In this document: positions 1 to 6,315 of the stretch, in pieces
How the letters are laid out: the number at the start of each line of letters is the position of its first letter
Numbering within the stretch: the first letter of the stretch is position 1
From: Sulfurospirillum sp. UBA1314
GTDB lineage: Bacteria > Campylobacterota > Campylobacteria > Campylobacterales > Sulfurospirillaceae
Length of the DNA: 7,557 nt
Reading direction: 5' to 3'
Assembly (NCBI GenBank): GCA_002307095.1
Contig: DBTO01000187.1
Coordinates: 48,083-55,639 of the forward strand
Program-made: the position numbers and the translations under genes
The notes under the pieces: generated by a model
Told to the model about the DNA's origin: nothing
Databases searched by the model: none
What the model saw: the letters and a program-made list of their open reading frames with translations, nothing else

Positions 1-36
1 TGGCATTATATAGTCATAAAACTTATACTTTGGTTA

Positions 37-65
37 ATTATAGCGTCTTTCGTAAAACATGAAAA
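37..65 (-). promoter_or_regulatory. possible leftward promoter toward a gene off the left edge
   Basis: Read on the minus strand, TTTTCA (65-60) lies 17 nt before a perfect TATAAT (42-37). The -35 matches the TTGACA consensus at 4 of 6 positions. A second TATAAT lies at 10-5 without a good -35. Positions 1-114 show no convincing coding sequence, so this stretch may be a divergent promoter region shared with groES. The DNA is AT-rich, so chance matches are likely, and the gene it would serve is outside the window. Confidence 0.3.
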
Positions 66-114
66 AAAGCTGAAAACATTGAGTACATCAGACTAAACTT
101 TTACCGCTTTTTTC

Positions 115-143
115 TTGACTTTTGAGGCGTATTTGTGTAAAAT
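115..143 (+). promoter_or_regulatory. sigma70-type promoter of groESL
   Basis: TTGACT (115-120) is followed after exactly 17 nt by TAAAAT (138-143). This places the transcription start near 149-151, inside the CIRCE operator and about 48 nt before the groES ATG. Both boxes match the consensus at 5 of 6 positions, which is strong for a Campylobacterota promoter, where -35 boxes are often poor. A strong promoter held down by a repressor over the start site fits a heat-shock operon. Confidence 0.85.
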
Positions 144-144
144 T

Positions 145-171
145 TTGTCACTCGAAATAAGCGAGTGCTAA
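145..171 (+). promoter_or_regulatory. CIRCE operator (HrcA binding site)
   Basis: The right arm GAGTGCTAA (163-171) matches the CIRCE consensus TTAGCACTC-N9-GAGTGCTAA perfectly. The left arm TTGTCACTC (145-153) differs at two positions, and the spacer is exactly 9 nt (154-162). CIRCE is the operator of HrcA, the GroE-titrated heat-shock repressor. The element begins two bases after the -10 box and covers the predicted transcription start, so bound HrcA would block initiation. The hrcA gene is not in this window. Confidence 0.93.
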
Positions 172-197
172 AAATTTTAGTCAAAAGGACATACAAA

Positions 198-464
198 ATG
201 ACTTTCAAACCATTAGGAAAAAGAGTGCTTCTTGAGAGAATCGAAGAAGCGACTACCACAGCTTCAGGTATTATCATCCCTGACAATGCTAAAGAAAAAC
301 CTCTTAGCGGTGTTGTTAGAGCGGTAAGTCCAAAAGTTGAAGAGAAAGGTCTTGTTTCTGTTGGAGACAAAGTAGTATTTGCTAAATATGCAGGTACAGA
401 GCTCACAATAGATGGTAAACCATACCTTGTAATGAACATCGACGACCTCTTAGGCGTTTTATAA
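198..464 (+). CDS. groES: co-chaperonin GroES (Hsp10)
   Basis: This 88-residue protein is the GroES co-chaperonin. It forms a heptameric lid on the GroEL ring and encloses folding substrates during the ATP cycle in the cytoplasm. The start FKPLGKRVLLERIEE, the mobile-loop region near residues 16-25 (TTTASGIIIPD, then AKEKPLSG) and the family motif GDKVVFAKYAGTE are all present. The length is normal for the family. I chose the ATG at 198 rather than the in-frame GTG at 165 for three reasons: AAGGA at 185-189 sits 8 nt before it, the protein then begins MTFKPLGKRV as expected, and 165 lies inside the CIRCE element. It is the first gene of a two-gene operon, with groEL 26 nt downstream. Confidence 0.97.
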   Translation: MTFKPLGKRVLLERIEEATTTASGIIIPDNAKEKPLSGVVRAVSPKVEEKGLVSVGDKVVFAKYAGTELTIDGKPYLVMNIDDLLGVL

Positions 465-490
465 TCAATCAATAAAAAAAGGAAATAACC

Positions 491-2131
491 ATGGCAAAAG
501 AGATTCAATTTTCAGACAATGCTCGCAATGCACTCTACGAAGGTGTTAAAAAACTCAATGACGCGGTAAAAGTTACTATGGGACCACGTGGTCGCAATGT
601 TTTGATCCAAAAAAGTTTTGGCGCTCCTAGTATCACAAAAGACGGCGTTTCTGTGGCTAAAGAGGTCGAGCTTAAAGATACCATCGAAAATATGGGCGCT
701 CAACTCGTTAAAGAAGTGGCTTCAAAAACAGCGGATCAAGCAGGTGATGGTACAACGACAGCAACCGTTTTAGCCCATGCTATTTTCAAAGAGGGTCTTA
801 GAAATATCACCGCAGGTGCCAACCCTATTGAAGTGAAACGTGGTATGGACAAAGCGGCTGAAGCGATTATCGCTGAGCTTAAAACAATGGCAAAAGCCGT
901 TAAAGATAAAAAAGAGATCGCACAAGTTGCAACGATTTCGGCAAACTCTGACACCGTTATCGGTGAGTTGATCGCTGAAGCGATGGAAAAAGTGGGCAAA
1001 GATGGCGTTATTACGGTTGAAGAAGCAAAAGGTATCCAAGACGAATTAGACGTCGTTGAAGGTATGCAATTTGATCGTGGTTACCTCTCTCCTTACTTTG
1101 TGACCAATCCAGAGAAAATGCAAACCATTTTAGAGCATCCATTTATTTTGCTTTTTGACAAAAAAATCTCTAATCTCAAAGACCTTCTTCCTGTTCTTGA
1201 GCAAGTTCAAAAAACAGGTAAACCTCTTCTTATTATCGCTGAAGACATCGACGGTGAAGCGTTGGCAACCTTAGTTGTGAACAAACTCAGAGGTGTTCTT
1301 AACATCGCTGCGGTTAAAGCACCAGGTTTTGGCGATAGAAGAAAAGCTATGCTTGAGGACATCGCGATCATCAGTGGTGGTGAAGTGATCAGTGAAGAGC
1401 TAGGACGCACACTTGAAGCGGCTACTTTGGCAGATCTTGGTCAAGCAGCACGCATCGTGATCGATAAAGACAACACAACCATCGTCAATGGCAATGGTGA
1501 AAAAGCTAGAATTGATGCTCGTGTGGGTCAAATCAAAGCGCAAATCGCAGAAACCAGCAGTGACTACGATAGAGAAAAACTTCAAGAGCGTTTAGCGAAA
1601 CTCAGTGGTGGTGTTGCGGTCATTAAAGTGGGCGCTTCAACAGAAACTGAGATGAAAGAGAAAAAAGACCGTGTGGATGATGCACTTTCAGCGACTAAAG
1701 CGGCTGTTGAAGAGGGTATCGTTGTGGGTGGTGGTTCTGCCTTCTTACTTGCAAATGCAAAAATCAAACTAAACCTTAGTGGCGATGAAGCGATTGGTGC
1801 TGAGATCGTTACGCGCGCTCTTAAAGCTCCGTTAAAACAAATTGCTGAAAATGCGGGCTTTGATGCAGGTGTTGTGGCGAACAATGTTCTGACAAGCAAT
1901 AAACCAAACTATGGCTTTAACGCAGCAACGGGTGAGTATGTCGATATGTTTGAAGCGGGCATCGTTGATCCGGTTAAAGTATCGCGCATTGCACTTCAAA
2001 ATGCGGTTTCTGTGGCAAGTTTACTTCTGACAACGGAAGCGACGATTACCAATGCAAAAGAGGATAAAGCTCCTTCAATGCCAGATATGAGTGGCATGGG
2101 CGGTATGGGAGGCATGGGCGGAATGATGTAA
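491..2131 (+). CDS. groEL: chaperonin GroEL (Hsp60)
   Basis: This 546-residue, full-length GroEL forms the double-ring ATP-driven folding chamber that works with GroES in the cytoplasm. The nucleotide site is visible at VTMGPRGRNV (residues 28-37) and GDGTTTATV (85-93, with the catalytic-loop Asp at 86). RVDDAL in the C-terminal equatorial domain carries the hydrolysis Asp. AVEEGIVVGGGSAF and a Gly-Gly-Met repeat tail ending in MM complete the family pattern. AAGGA at 479-483 stands 7 nt before the ATG. Expression should follow groES from the CIRCE-controlled promoter. I see no frameshift or missing key residue. The gene contains no copy of the TTACATGTAA palindrome that is common in the rest of the window. 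Confidence 0.98.
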   Translation: MAKEIQFSDNARNALYEGVKKLNDAVKVTMGPRGRNVLIQKSFGAPSITKDGVSVAKEVELKDTIENMGAQLVKEVASKTADQAGDGTTTATVLAHAIFKEGLRNITAGANPIEVKRGMDKAAEAIIAELKTMAKAVKDKKEIAQVATISANSDTVIGELIAEAMEKVGKDGVITVEEAKGIQDELDVVEGMQFDRGYLSPYFVTNPEKMQTILEHPFILLFDKKISNLKDLLPVLEQVQKTGKPLLIIAEDIDGEALATLVVNKLRGVLNIAAVKAPGFGDRRKAMLEDIAIISGGEVISEELGRTLEAATLADLGQAARIVIDKDNTTIVNGNGEKARIDARVGQIKAQIAETSSDYDREKLQERLAKLSGGVAVIKVGASTETEMKEKKDRVDDALSATKAAVEEGIVVGGGSAFLLANAKIKLNLSGDEAIGAEIVTRALKAPLKQIAENAGFDAGVVANNVLTSNKPNYGFNAATGEYVDMFEAGIVDPVKVSRIALQNAVSVASLLLTTEATITNAKEDKAPSMPDMSGMGGMGGMGGMM

Positions 2132-2139
2132 TTCATTCC
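2120..2139 (+). other. stem-loop across the groEL stop codon
   Basis: GGAATGA (2120-2126) and TCATTCC (2133-2139) form a perfect 7-bp stem around the 6-nt loop TGTAAT. The groEL stop codon TAA (2129-2131) lies in the loop. No U-tract follows, so it is not a classical terminator alone. It could be the first of two hairpins that protect the 3' end of the groESL message, or a chance structure. Confidence 0.45.
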
Positions 2140-2147
2140 CTCCTGCT

Positions 2148-2157
2148 TTACATGTAA
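2148..2157. repeat. TTACATGTAA palindrome, copy 1
   Basis: This is an exact copy of the iterated palindrome in the groEL-outer-membrane-gene spacer. Flanking bases extend it to a perfect 16-bp palindrome, GCTTTACATGTAAAGC (2145-2160). Its right half doubles as the 5' arm of the hairpin at 2154-2177. Confidence 0.9.
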
Positions 2158-2177
2158 AGCCATTTCGGTGGCTTTAC
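2154..2177 (+). terminator. hairpin downstream of groEL, possible weak terminator or attenuator
   Basis: GTAAAGCCA (2154-2162) pairs perfectly over 9 bp with TGGCTTTAC (2169-2177) around the loop TTTCGG. The sequence after it (GCTTTCACAC) lacks a run of U, so termination, if any, would be partial. The 5' arm begins inside the TTACATGTAA palindrome, and three alternating GCTTTAC/GTAAAGC half-sites (2145-2151, 2154-2160, 2171-2177) allow two mutually exclusive pairings. It ends 13 nt before the next ATG, so it could also limit read-through expression of the outer-membrane gene. Confidence 0.5.
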
Positions 2178-2190
2178 GCTTTCACACATC

Positions 2191-2970
2191 ATGAAAAAAC
2201 TCACCTTCCTTCTCATTTTTTTATCTTCTTCGTTTGCAGCCGATTCGCTTATGGATGCGCTCCTTGATGGCAATCTAACGCACAAAATTAATGCCAATTA
2301 CAATGAAGCAAGCGATGAGGATAGCCCTTTTTCGAGCAGTAAAACCCAAAAAATTCTTTTTAACTATAAAACAGCACCCATAGAAGGCATACGACTTGAG
2401 GTTGCAACGCAATCGTTTGCTACTGAAACACGCCAAAGCAGCAACGATAATACCATCTACTATACCGAAGCACTCTATGATGGTAAAGCCCATGATCTGG
2501 GCTATAAACTCAGTGCTAATTATTATGCCGATACGTATCGTGAGAAGATGGAGCAAAATAGCATTGCCACGACGAATGCTCTTGGGGTAAAAGCACAGAT
2601 GAATTATGAAAATTTTGGAAGTTATATCGCCTATTCAAAAGTAGGTGAAGGTCGTTACAGTGCCAGTAGTGGGTTAGATGGCAAAGATCACCTGCTCCCA
2701 ACCTCTTCGGTACTGAGTTCCAACAACTACACACCCAATACCGCTGCATACGCCGTTGACCTAAACTACTCGCCTCGCAAAGACATTACACTAGGCTCTC
2801 GCTATGTCGTTGCGAATGAAGAGCAAACCAATCTTACCTATACAGGTGTATACAGCAATTTTCAGCTCAATGAAATTTCAAAAGGATTTAACCTAGGTGT
2901 TGCTTTTGATAAAACAGGACAAGATAAGCAAAACGATCAATTTAGCATTAACATCAAAAGTAAGTTTTAA
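2191..2970 (+). CDS. small exported beta-barrel-like outer membrane protein
   Basis: This is a 259-residue predicted outer-membrane protein of unassigned function. Residues 1-16 (MKKLTFLLIFLSSSFA) form a clean signal peptide with cleavage before ADSL. The mature start, ADSLMDALLDGNL, followed by KINANYN, resembles the N-terminus of Campylobacterota Opr-type porins, whose mature proteins open with a short helix, a Gly and then the first strand. The rest alternates polar and hydrophobic residues with many Tyr, and the protein ends in Phe (SINIKSKF), the usual signal for barrel assembly. It is much shorter than the roughly 400-residue Opr porins I know, so it is a small barrel, not a typical one. 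The ATG is fixed by the signal peptide, yet I see no good ribosome-binding site. No promoter is evident in the 59-nt spacer, so expression may depend on read-through from groEL. A specific substrate cannot be named. Confidence 0.7.
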   Translation: MKKLTFLLIFLSSSFAADSLMDALLDGNLTHKINANYNEASDEDSPFSSSKTQKILFNYKTAPIEGIRLEVATQSFATETRQSSNDNTIYYTEALYDGKAHDLGYKLSANYYADTYREKMEQNSIATTNALGVKAQMNYENFGSYIAYSKVGEGRYSASSGLDGKDHLLPTSSVLSSNNYTPNTAAYAVDLNYSPRKDITLGSRYVVANEEQTNLTYTGVYSNFQLNEISKGFNLGVAFDKTGQDKQNDQFSINIKSKF

Positions 2971-3800
2971 TGCCCACGCCCCAACAGCTCTGAGGCTTCC
3001 ATAACCACCATAAACGCCTCTTTATCCGCAGTTTGAATGAGCTCTTTGAGGATCGGGATTTTACGATTTTCGACCACCAAAAAGATCATGCGTTTGTTTT
3101 CATGCTCAAAAATGCCATCCCCCTCAACAATCGTTCCATTTTTACCAAGCAATGGCACGATTTGAGCACAGAGTTCTTCGATTTTGGTGGAGACGATGTG
3201 TACCACTTTTTTAGAAGGTCCACGGGTTAAAAACATATCGATACTCTTCGCACTGATGTAAATGCTGACCATACTCCAAAGCGCTAAGTCGATGTTTTGA
3301 GAGATAAACGCAATCGCGATGATCACGAGCATATCGATAAAAAGCATCACCGAAGAGGCTTTGATGCTTGTCTTTGATGCGACGATTTTGGCGATGATGG
3401 TCGAACCACCAGCAGAAGCATGACCGCTTAAGATAAAGCCTAAACCGATGCCAACCGCAATGCCGCCAAAGATAGAGGCTAAGATCACATCGTGGCTGAG
3501 TGCGTTTACATGTAAAAATTCAACCATGAAGTCAATGCACACAGAGGTAAACCCGATCGCGATGATGCTGCGAAGGGTAAAATGCTTGCCAAAGTATTTG
3601 GTGCCCAAGAAAAGCAGTGGGACATTGATTCCCACCATTAACACGCCCACAGGCAGTTTAAAAAGATAGTGCCCCAAAAGCGCCATACCCGATGTTCCAC
3701 CCGTTACCAACGCATTGGGAATAAACAGAGCCACCACGCCAAAGCTCAAAAAGAGCGACCCTAAGAAAATATAACTGTAATTTTTGAGTTCTGATTTCAA
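2967..3800 (-). CDS. YitT-family membrane protein (DUF161/DUF2179)
   Basis: This 277-residue inner-membrane protein fits the YitT family. The N-terminal two thirds (about residues 8-190) are hydrophobic, with five to six likely membrane segments and paired family motifs: GGTSG at 34-38 and GHASAGGST at 126-134. The last 80 or so residues (from about 195) form a soluble DUF2179-like domain with KVVHIVSTK, GTIVEGDGIFEHE and a terminal MVVMEASELLGRGH. The family is widespread and its substrate is not settled; some members are annotated as transporters. The start is a TTG at 3800; no ATG lies between it and the upstream in-frame stop. AAGG (3813-3810) is 9 nt before it and is formed by the flank of a TTACATGTAA copy. 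It lies 39 nt after DUF1850 on the same strand, so co-transcription with the TRAP genes is likely. Its stop overlaps that of the convergent outer-membrane gene. Confidence 0.85.
   Translation of the reverse strand: MKSELKNYSYIFLGSLFLSFGVVALFIPNALVTGGTSGMALLGHYLFKLPVGVLMVGINVPLLFLGTKYFGKHFTLRSIIAIGFTSVCIDFMVEFLHVNALSHDVILASIFGGIAVGIGLGFILSGHASAGGSTIIAKIVASKTSIKASSVMLFIDMLVIIAIAFISQNIDLALWSMVSIYISAKSIDMFLTRGPSKKVVHIVSTKIEELCAQIVPLLGKNGTIVEGDGIFEHENKRMIFLVVENRKIPILKELIQTADKEAFMVVMEASELLGRGH
3506..3515. repeat. TTACATGTAA palindrome, copy 2 (inside yitT-like gene)
   Basis: This exact copy is read on the minus strand as TTA CAT GTA, encoding Leu96-His97-Val98 of the YitT-family protein. It lies in a stretch (VEFLHVNALSHD) between predicted membrane segments. 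Confidence 0.9.
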
Positions 3801-3809
3801 GAGAAAAAA

Positions 3810-3821
3810 CCTTACATGTAA
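3810..3821 (-). repeat. TTACATGTAA palindrome, copy 3, fused to the yitT ribosome-binding site
   Basis: The exact palindrome at 3812-3821 is followed on the minus strand by GG. The junction TAAGG therefore supplies the only plausible Shine-Dalgarno sequence (AAGG, 3813-3810) for the TTG start at 3800, with 9 nt spacing. It lies in the 39-nt gap between DUF1850 and the YitT-family gene. I see no promoter or terminator in that gap. Confidence 0.8.
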
Positions 3822-3839
3822 GAAAATAATGGCGCTATT

Positions 3840-4217
3840 CTAGCGTTCGCAGGCTTCAAGAACAATAGTGTCAATAGAGGGAAGTGTTAAGAAGAAGTCA
3901 TTCAGGGGTGTGCACCTGCCATCAAAACAGAGCTCGTACTCTTTGGTAAAGGGTGAATGCGCTAAACGAAGCTCTTGCTGTGGTGGCATATGCGGTATGT
4001 AGTGCCAAGCACCTTCCCTAAACAGAGCATCAGGCGGTGGCTCCATTCCTGCACCGCTTCCGCGAACACTTGCCGCGATTACATGTAAAGAGTTTCCTTC
4101 GATGTGCCACTGCTCTTCCCAGCGAATTTTCTCAACCGAGTGCATCCAAGAAAGGGTAAATGAGTTCAGGAACAGTGTAACCGTAACGGCTCCTGAACTC
4201 ATACATAACGCCATCAT
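3840..4217 (-). CDS. DUF1850 protein, TRAP-associated
   Basis: This 125-residue protein matches DUF1850, a family commonly encoded next to TAXI-type 4TM/12TM TRAP permeases. Visible landmarks are FTLSWMHSVEK (20-30), WEEQW (33-37), VRGSGAGMEPPPDA (51-64), WHYIP (71-75) and a Cys pair in LCFDGRC (C97, C102). The proteobacterial form normally starts close to the HSVEK motif, as here, so the lack of a clear signal peptide is not a truncation. A stop codon lies two codons upstream, so the start cannot be extended. The ATG at 4217 overlaps the permease TGA in an ATGA, a classic sign of translational coupling. A second ATG follows directly. The role is unknown; co-occurrence suggests it helps assembly, stability or regulation of the TRAP transporter, which is inference. 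The first codons carry a strong 12-bp inverted repeat. Confidence 0.85.
   Translation of the reverse strand: MMALCMSSGAVTVTLFLNSFTLSWMHSVEKIRWEEQWHIEGNSLHVIAASVRGSGAGMEPPPDALFREGAWHYIPHMPPQQELRLAHSPFTKEYELCFDGRCTPLNDFFLTLPSIDTIVLEACER
4079..4088. repeat. TTACATGTAA palindrome, copy 4 (inside DUF1850 gene)
   Basis: This exact copy is read on the minus strand as TTA CAT GTA, encoding Leu44-His45-Val46 of the DUF1850 protein, just before the conserved VRGSGAGMEP block. Confidence 0.9.
4160..4202 (-). repeat. 12-bp perfect inverted repeat at the start of the DUF1850 gene
   Basis: ATGAGTTCAGGA (4160-4171) and TCCTGAACTCAT (4191-4202) are perfect reverse complements separated by 19 nt. On the minus-strand mRNA this is a stable stem-loop starting 15 nt into the DUF1850 coding region, immediately after the coupled stop/start. 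The 5' arm contains the in-frame codon for Met6. No U-tract follows, so it does not look like a terminator. A processing or stability element, a translation brake or a DNA operator are the plausible roles. The repeat encodes MSSGAVTV and LFLNSF and is not needed for any known protein motif. Confidence 0.8.
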
Positions 4218-6280
4218 CGCTTACGGTTTTTCCACCAATTCCATGCGATGAACATAAAACCCAATACAAACCCAATCTCATCGGTCACAGGAATGGCTGC
4301 AACCAAAAGTGCTGCCGAAGCTGCCGCAAACACCCGCTCAAGCAGAGGCAGTGGTGACCACAAATACCCAATCGCTGCACACCCCCAAAGATAAATCGCC
4401 AGCAGCGCTTTAAGCACAACATAAACCACCGCGATCCATGTCGGATCACCTTGCATCATCAAGGCTGGATCGTACACCGCCATAAACGGAACCACAAAGC
4501 CTGCAATGGCGATTTGCGTCGCTTTAAAGCCGATCTTCATCGCGGAAGCTTTGGCGATGGATGCCGCTGCAAACGCGGCAAGCGCGACAGGAGGAGTAAG
4601 GTCAGCCATAATGCCAAAGTAAAAAACAAACATATGACTCACAATGAGTGGAACACCAAGCTTTAAAAGTGCTGGGGCAGCGATGGAGCTGGTGATGATG
4701 TAATTTGGAATCGTCGGAATGCCCATCCCCAAGATCAAACACGCGATCATCGTCAGAAGCAGTGAAAGAAAAAGACTCTTTTCTCCCACTTCAAGGATGA
4801 ATCCTGCAAAATTCGATGCGGCACCTGTGAGCGTTAACACACCAATGATGACCCCCACGATCGCACACGCGATTCCTACACCAAGGGCTTGTTTTGCGCC
4901 ATCAATGAGCGCAGTTTTCATCGTCTGAAGCGTGTCACGTCCACCTTGAACCACAAAGTTAATAAGCACCAAAATGACGATAACACCCATTACAGGCACA
5001 ATGCCCCACTCGATAAACGAAGCGGCACTAAGCCCAAGCGCAAACCAAAAGACATACCGAAGCGCTGTTTTTGAAATGCGTGCAGCAATCGCCGCGCCTA
5101 AAATCAATACAGACGTCAGCGTTAAGCCCATCATTCCCGCAAACATCGGCGTAAAGCCATGAAAGAGCATGTAGACCAACGCTGCCAATGGAAGCGCTAA
5201 ATACCAACTCGCTTTGAGCTCAGCCCAAGGATTAGGACATTGTTCGGCGGGAATACCTAAAAGTTTAAGTCTCCCTGCTTCAAGATGCACCATCCAAAAA
5301 GCAGTAAAATAATACAACATCGCCGGAATAATCGCCGCCATAACGATGTCCGAATACGGCACATTCAGCGTCTCCGCCATAATGAATGCCACCGCACCCA
5401 TGACGGGAGGCATAATCTGCCCACCCATGGAGGAAGTCGCTTCAACAGCGCCCGCAAAAACCGAGCTATACCCAAAACGTTTCATCAACGGAATCGTAAA
5501 CTGACCAACAGTTAAGACGTTGGCAACGCCTGAGCCTGAGATGGTTCCCATGAGTCCTGAAGAGATGACCGCAACCTTAGCAGGTCCGCCTTGTGCCTGA
5601 CCAACCAGACCAAGCGCAAGGGCATTAAAGAGGCGAATCATGCCCGCATTTTCCAGAAACGTTCCAAAGAGAATGAACAAAAAGATGTACGTCGCCGAAA
5701 CCAGTGTTGGTGTGCCTAAAATGCCATCGCTTCCAAGGTAGAGTTGCCCCACGATCTGGTCAAACCCGAAACCACGATGCGCGATGGAAAGTGGTAGATA
5801 CTGCCCAAAAAAACCATAGGCTAAGAAAAGTCCGCACACAAACGTGAGTGCCCAACCCACCACACGACGCGACGCTTCAAAGACCAAAATACTCGCCGCC
5901 GTCGCTACAAAAAGATCCATCGTTGTCGGATCGCCTGAGCGCTCAATAAGATCTGCTTCAAAAACAAGATGGTAAAAGCCAAGGGCAAAGCCAAAAAAGG
6001 AGAGCAAAAGGTCATACCAAGGGATGCTTTGCTGTGTACGACCACTCTTTGTTGCAGGATAAAGCATAAAAATTAAGAAGACCAAAAAGCTTACATGTAA
6101 AGCTCTAATAATCAAACTGGAAAATGGGTGAAACGCCGCTACAGAGATCTGATACGCGGAAAAAGAGAGCGCTCCAAACATCACCAAACGCGACGCCCAA
6201 CCTATCAGCTGACGTTGGTGACCGTGCTCTTCAAAATCGGAAGTCTCTTCGTGGACTTCCTCGTTTACTAAGGCAGACAT
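4214..6280 (-). CDS. TRAP transporter fused permease, 4TM/12TM (TAXI type)
   Basis: This 688-residue inner-membrane protein fuses the small DctQ-like (about residues 25-200) and large DctM-like (about 200-640) TRAP subunits, the arrangement typical of TAXI-TRAP systems. An acidic, His-containing cytoplasmic head (NEEVHEETSDFEEHGHQ) precedes the first helix. Family motifs are clear: EASRRVVGWAL (135-145), GGPAKVAVISSGLMGTISGS (231-250), SSMGGQIMPPVMGAVAF (283-299), GMGIPTIPNYI (518-528) and DLTPPVALAAFAAA (560-573). It imports the solute delivered by the TAXI receptor using an ion gradient; the solute cannot be told from sequence. The ATG at 6280 has AAGGA (6291-6287) 6 nt upstream. It lies 35 nt after the receptor gene with no terminator between them, and its TGA overlaps the DUF1850 ATG. 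Length and motifs indicate an intact gene. Confidence 0.95.
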   Translation of the reverse strand: MSALVNEEVHEETSDFEEHGHQRQLIGWASRLVMFGALSFSAYQISVAAFHPFSSLIIRALHVSFLVFLIFMLYPATKSGRTQQSIPWYDLLLSFFGFALGFYHLVFEADLIERSGDPTTMDLFVATAASILVFEASRRVVGWALTFVCGLFLAYGFFGQYLPLSIAHRGFGFDQIVGQLYLGSDGILGTPTLVSATYIFLFILFGTFLENAGMIRLFNALALGLVGQAQGGPAKVAVISSGLMGTISGSGVANVLTVGQFTIPLMKRFGYSSVFAGAVEATSSMGGQIMPPVMGAVAFIMAETLNVPYSDIVMAAIIPAMLYYFTAFWMVHLEAGRLKLLGIPAEQCPNPWAELKASWYLALPLAALVYMLFHGFTPMFAGMMGLTLTSVLILGAAIAARISKTALRYVFWFALGLSAASFIEWGIVPVMGVIVILVLINFVVQGGRDTLQTMKTALIDGAKQALGVGIACAIVGVIIGVLTLTGAASNFAGFILEVGEKSLFLSLLLTMIACLILGMGIPTIPNYIITSSIAAPALLKLGVPLIVSHMFVFYFGIMADLTPPVALAAFAAASIAKASAMKIGFKATQIAIAGFVVPFMAVYDPALMMQGDPTWIAVVYVVLKALLAIYLWGCAAIGYLWSPLPLLERVFAAASAALLVAAIPVTDEIGFVLGFMFIAWNWWKNRKR
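6091..6100. repeat. TTACATGTAA palindrome, copy 5 (inside TRAP permease gene)
   Basis: This exact copy is read on the minus strand as TTA CAT GTA, encoding Leu61-His62-Val63 in an N-terminal membrane segment of the permease. The flanks (AAGC before, AGCT after) extend the symmetry imperfectly. From memory a Leu-His pair is common at this place in the family, so the protein may tolerate or favour this insertion point. Confidence 0.9.
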
Positions 6281-6289
6281 ACTTATTCC

Positions 6290-6299
6290 TTACATGTTT
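6290..6299. repeat. degenerate TTACATGTAA copy before the TRAP permease gene
   Basis: TTACATGTTT matches eight of ten bases of the palindrome. On the minus strand the intact half-site TAA is followed by GGA and forms the ribosome-binding site AAGGA (6291-6287) of the permease gene. The layout mirrors copy 3 ahead of the YitT-family gene. It is either a decayed copy or a chance partial match. Confidence 0.5.
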
Positions 6300-6315
6300 A
6301 ATCGAACTTTACGTC

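Noticed and set aside
165..197. GTG-started extension of groES
   Set aside because: It would add 11 residues unlike any GroES, lies in the CIRCE element, and has no ribosome-binding site. The ATG at 198 has AAGGA at proper spacing.
101..508. 135-codon minus-strand frame over groES
   Set aside because: It is a shadow of groES running through the promoter and operator, with no start signal and no recognisable protein features.
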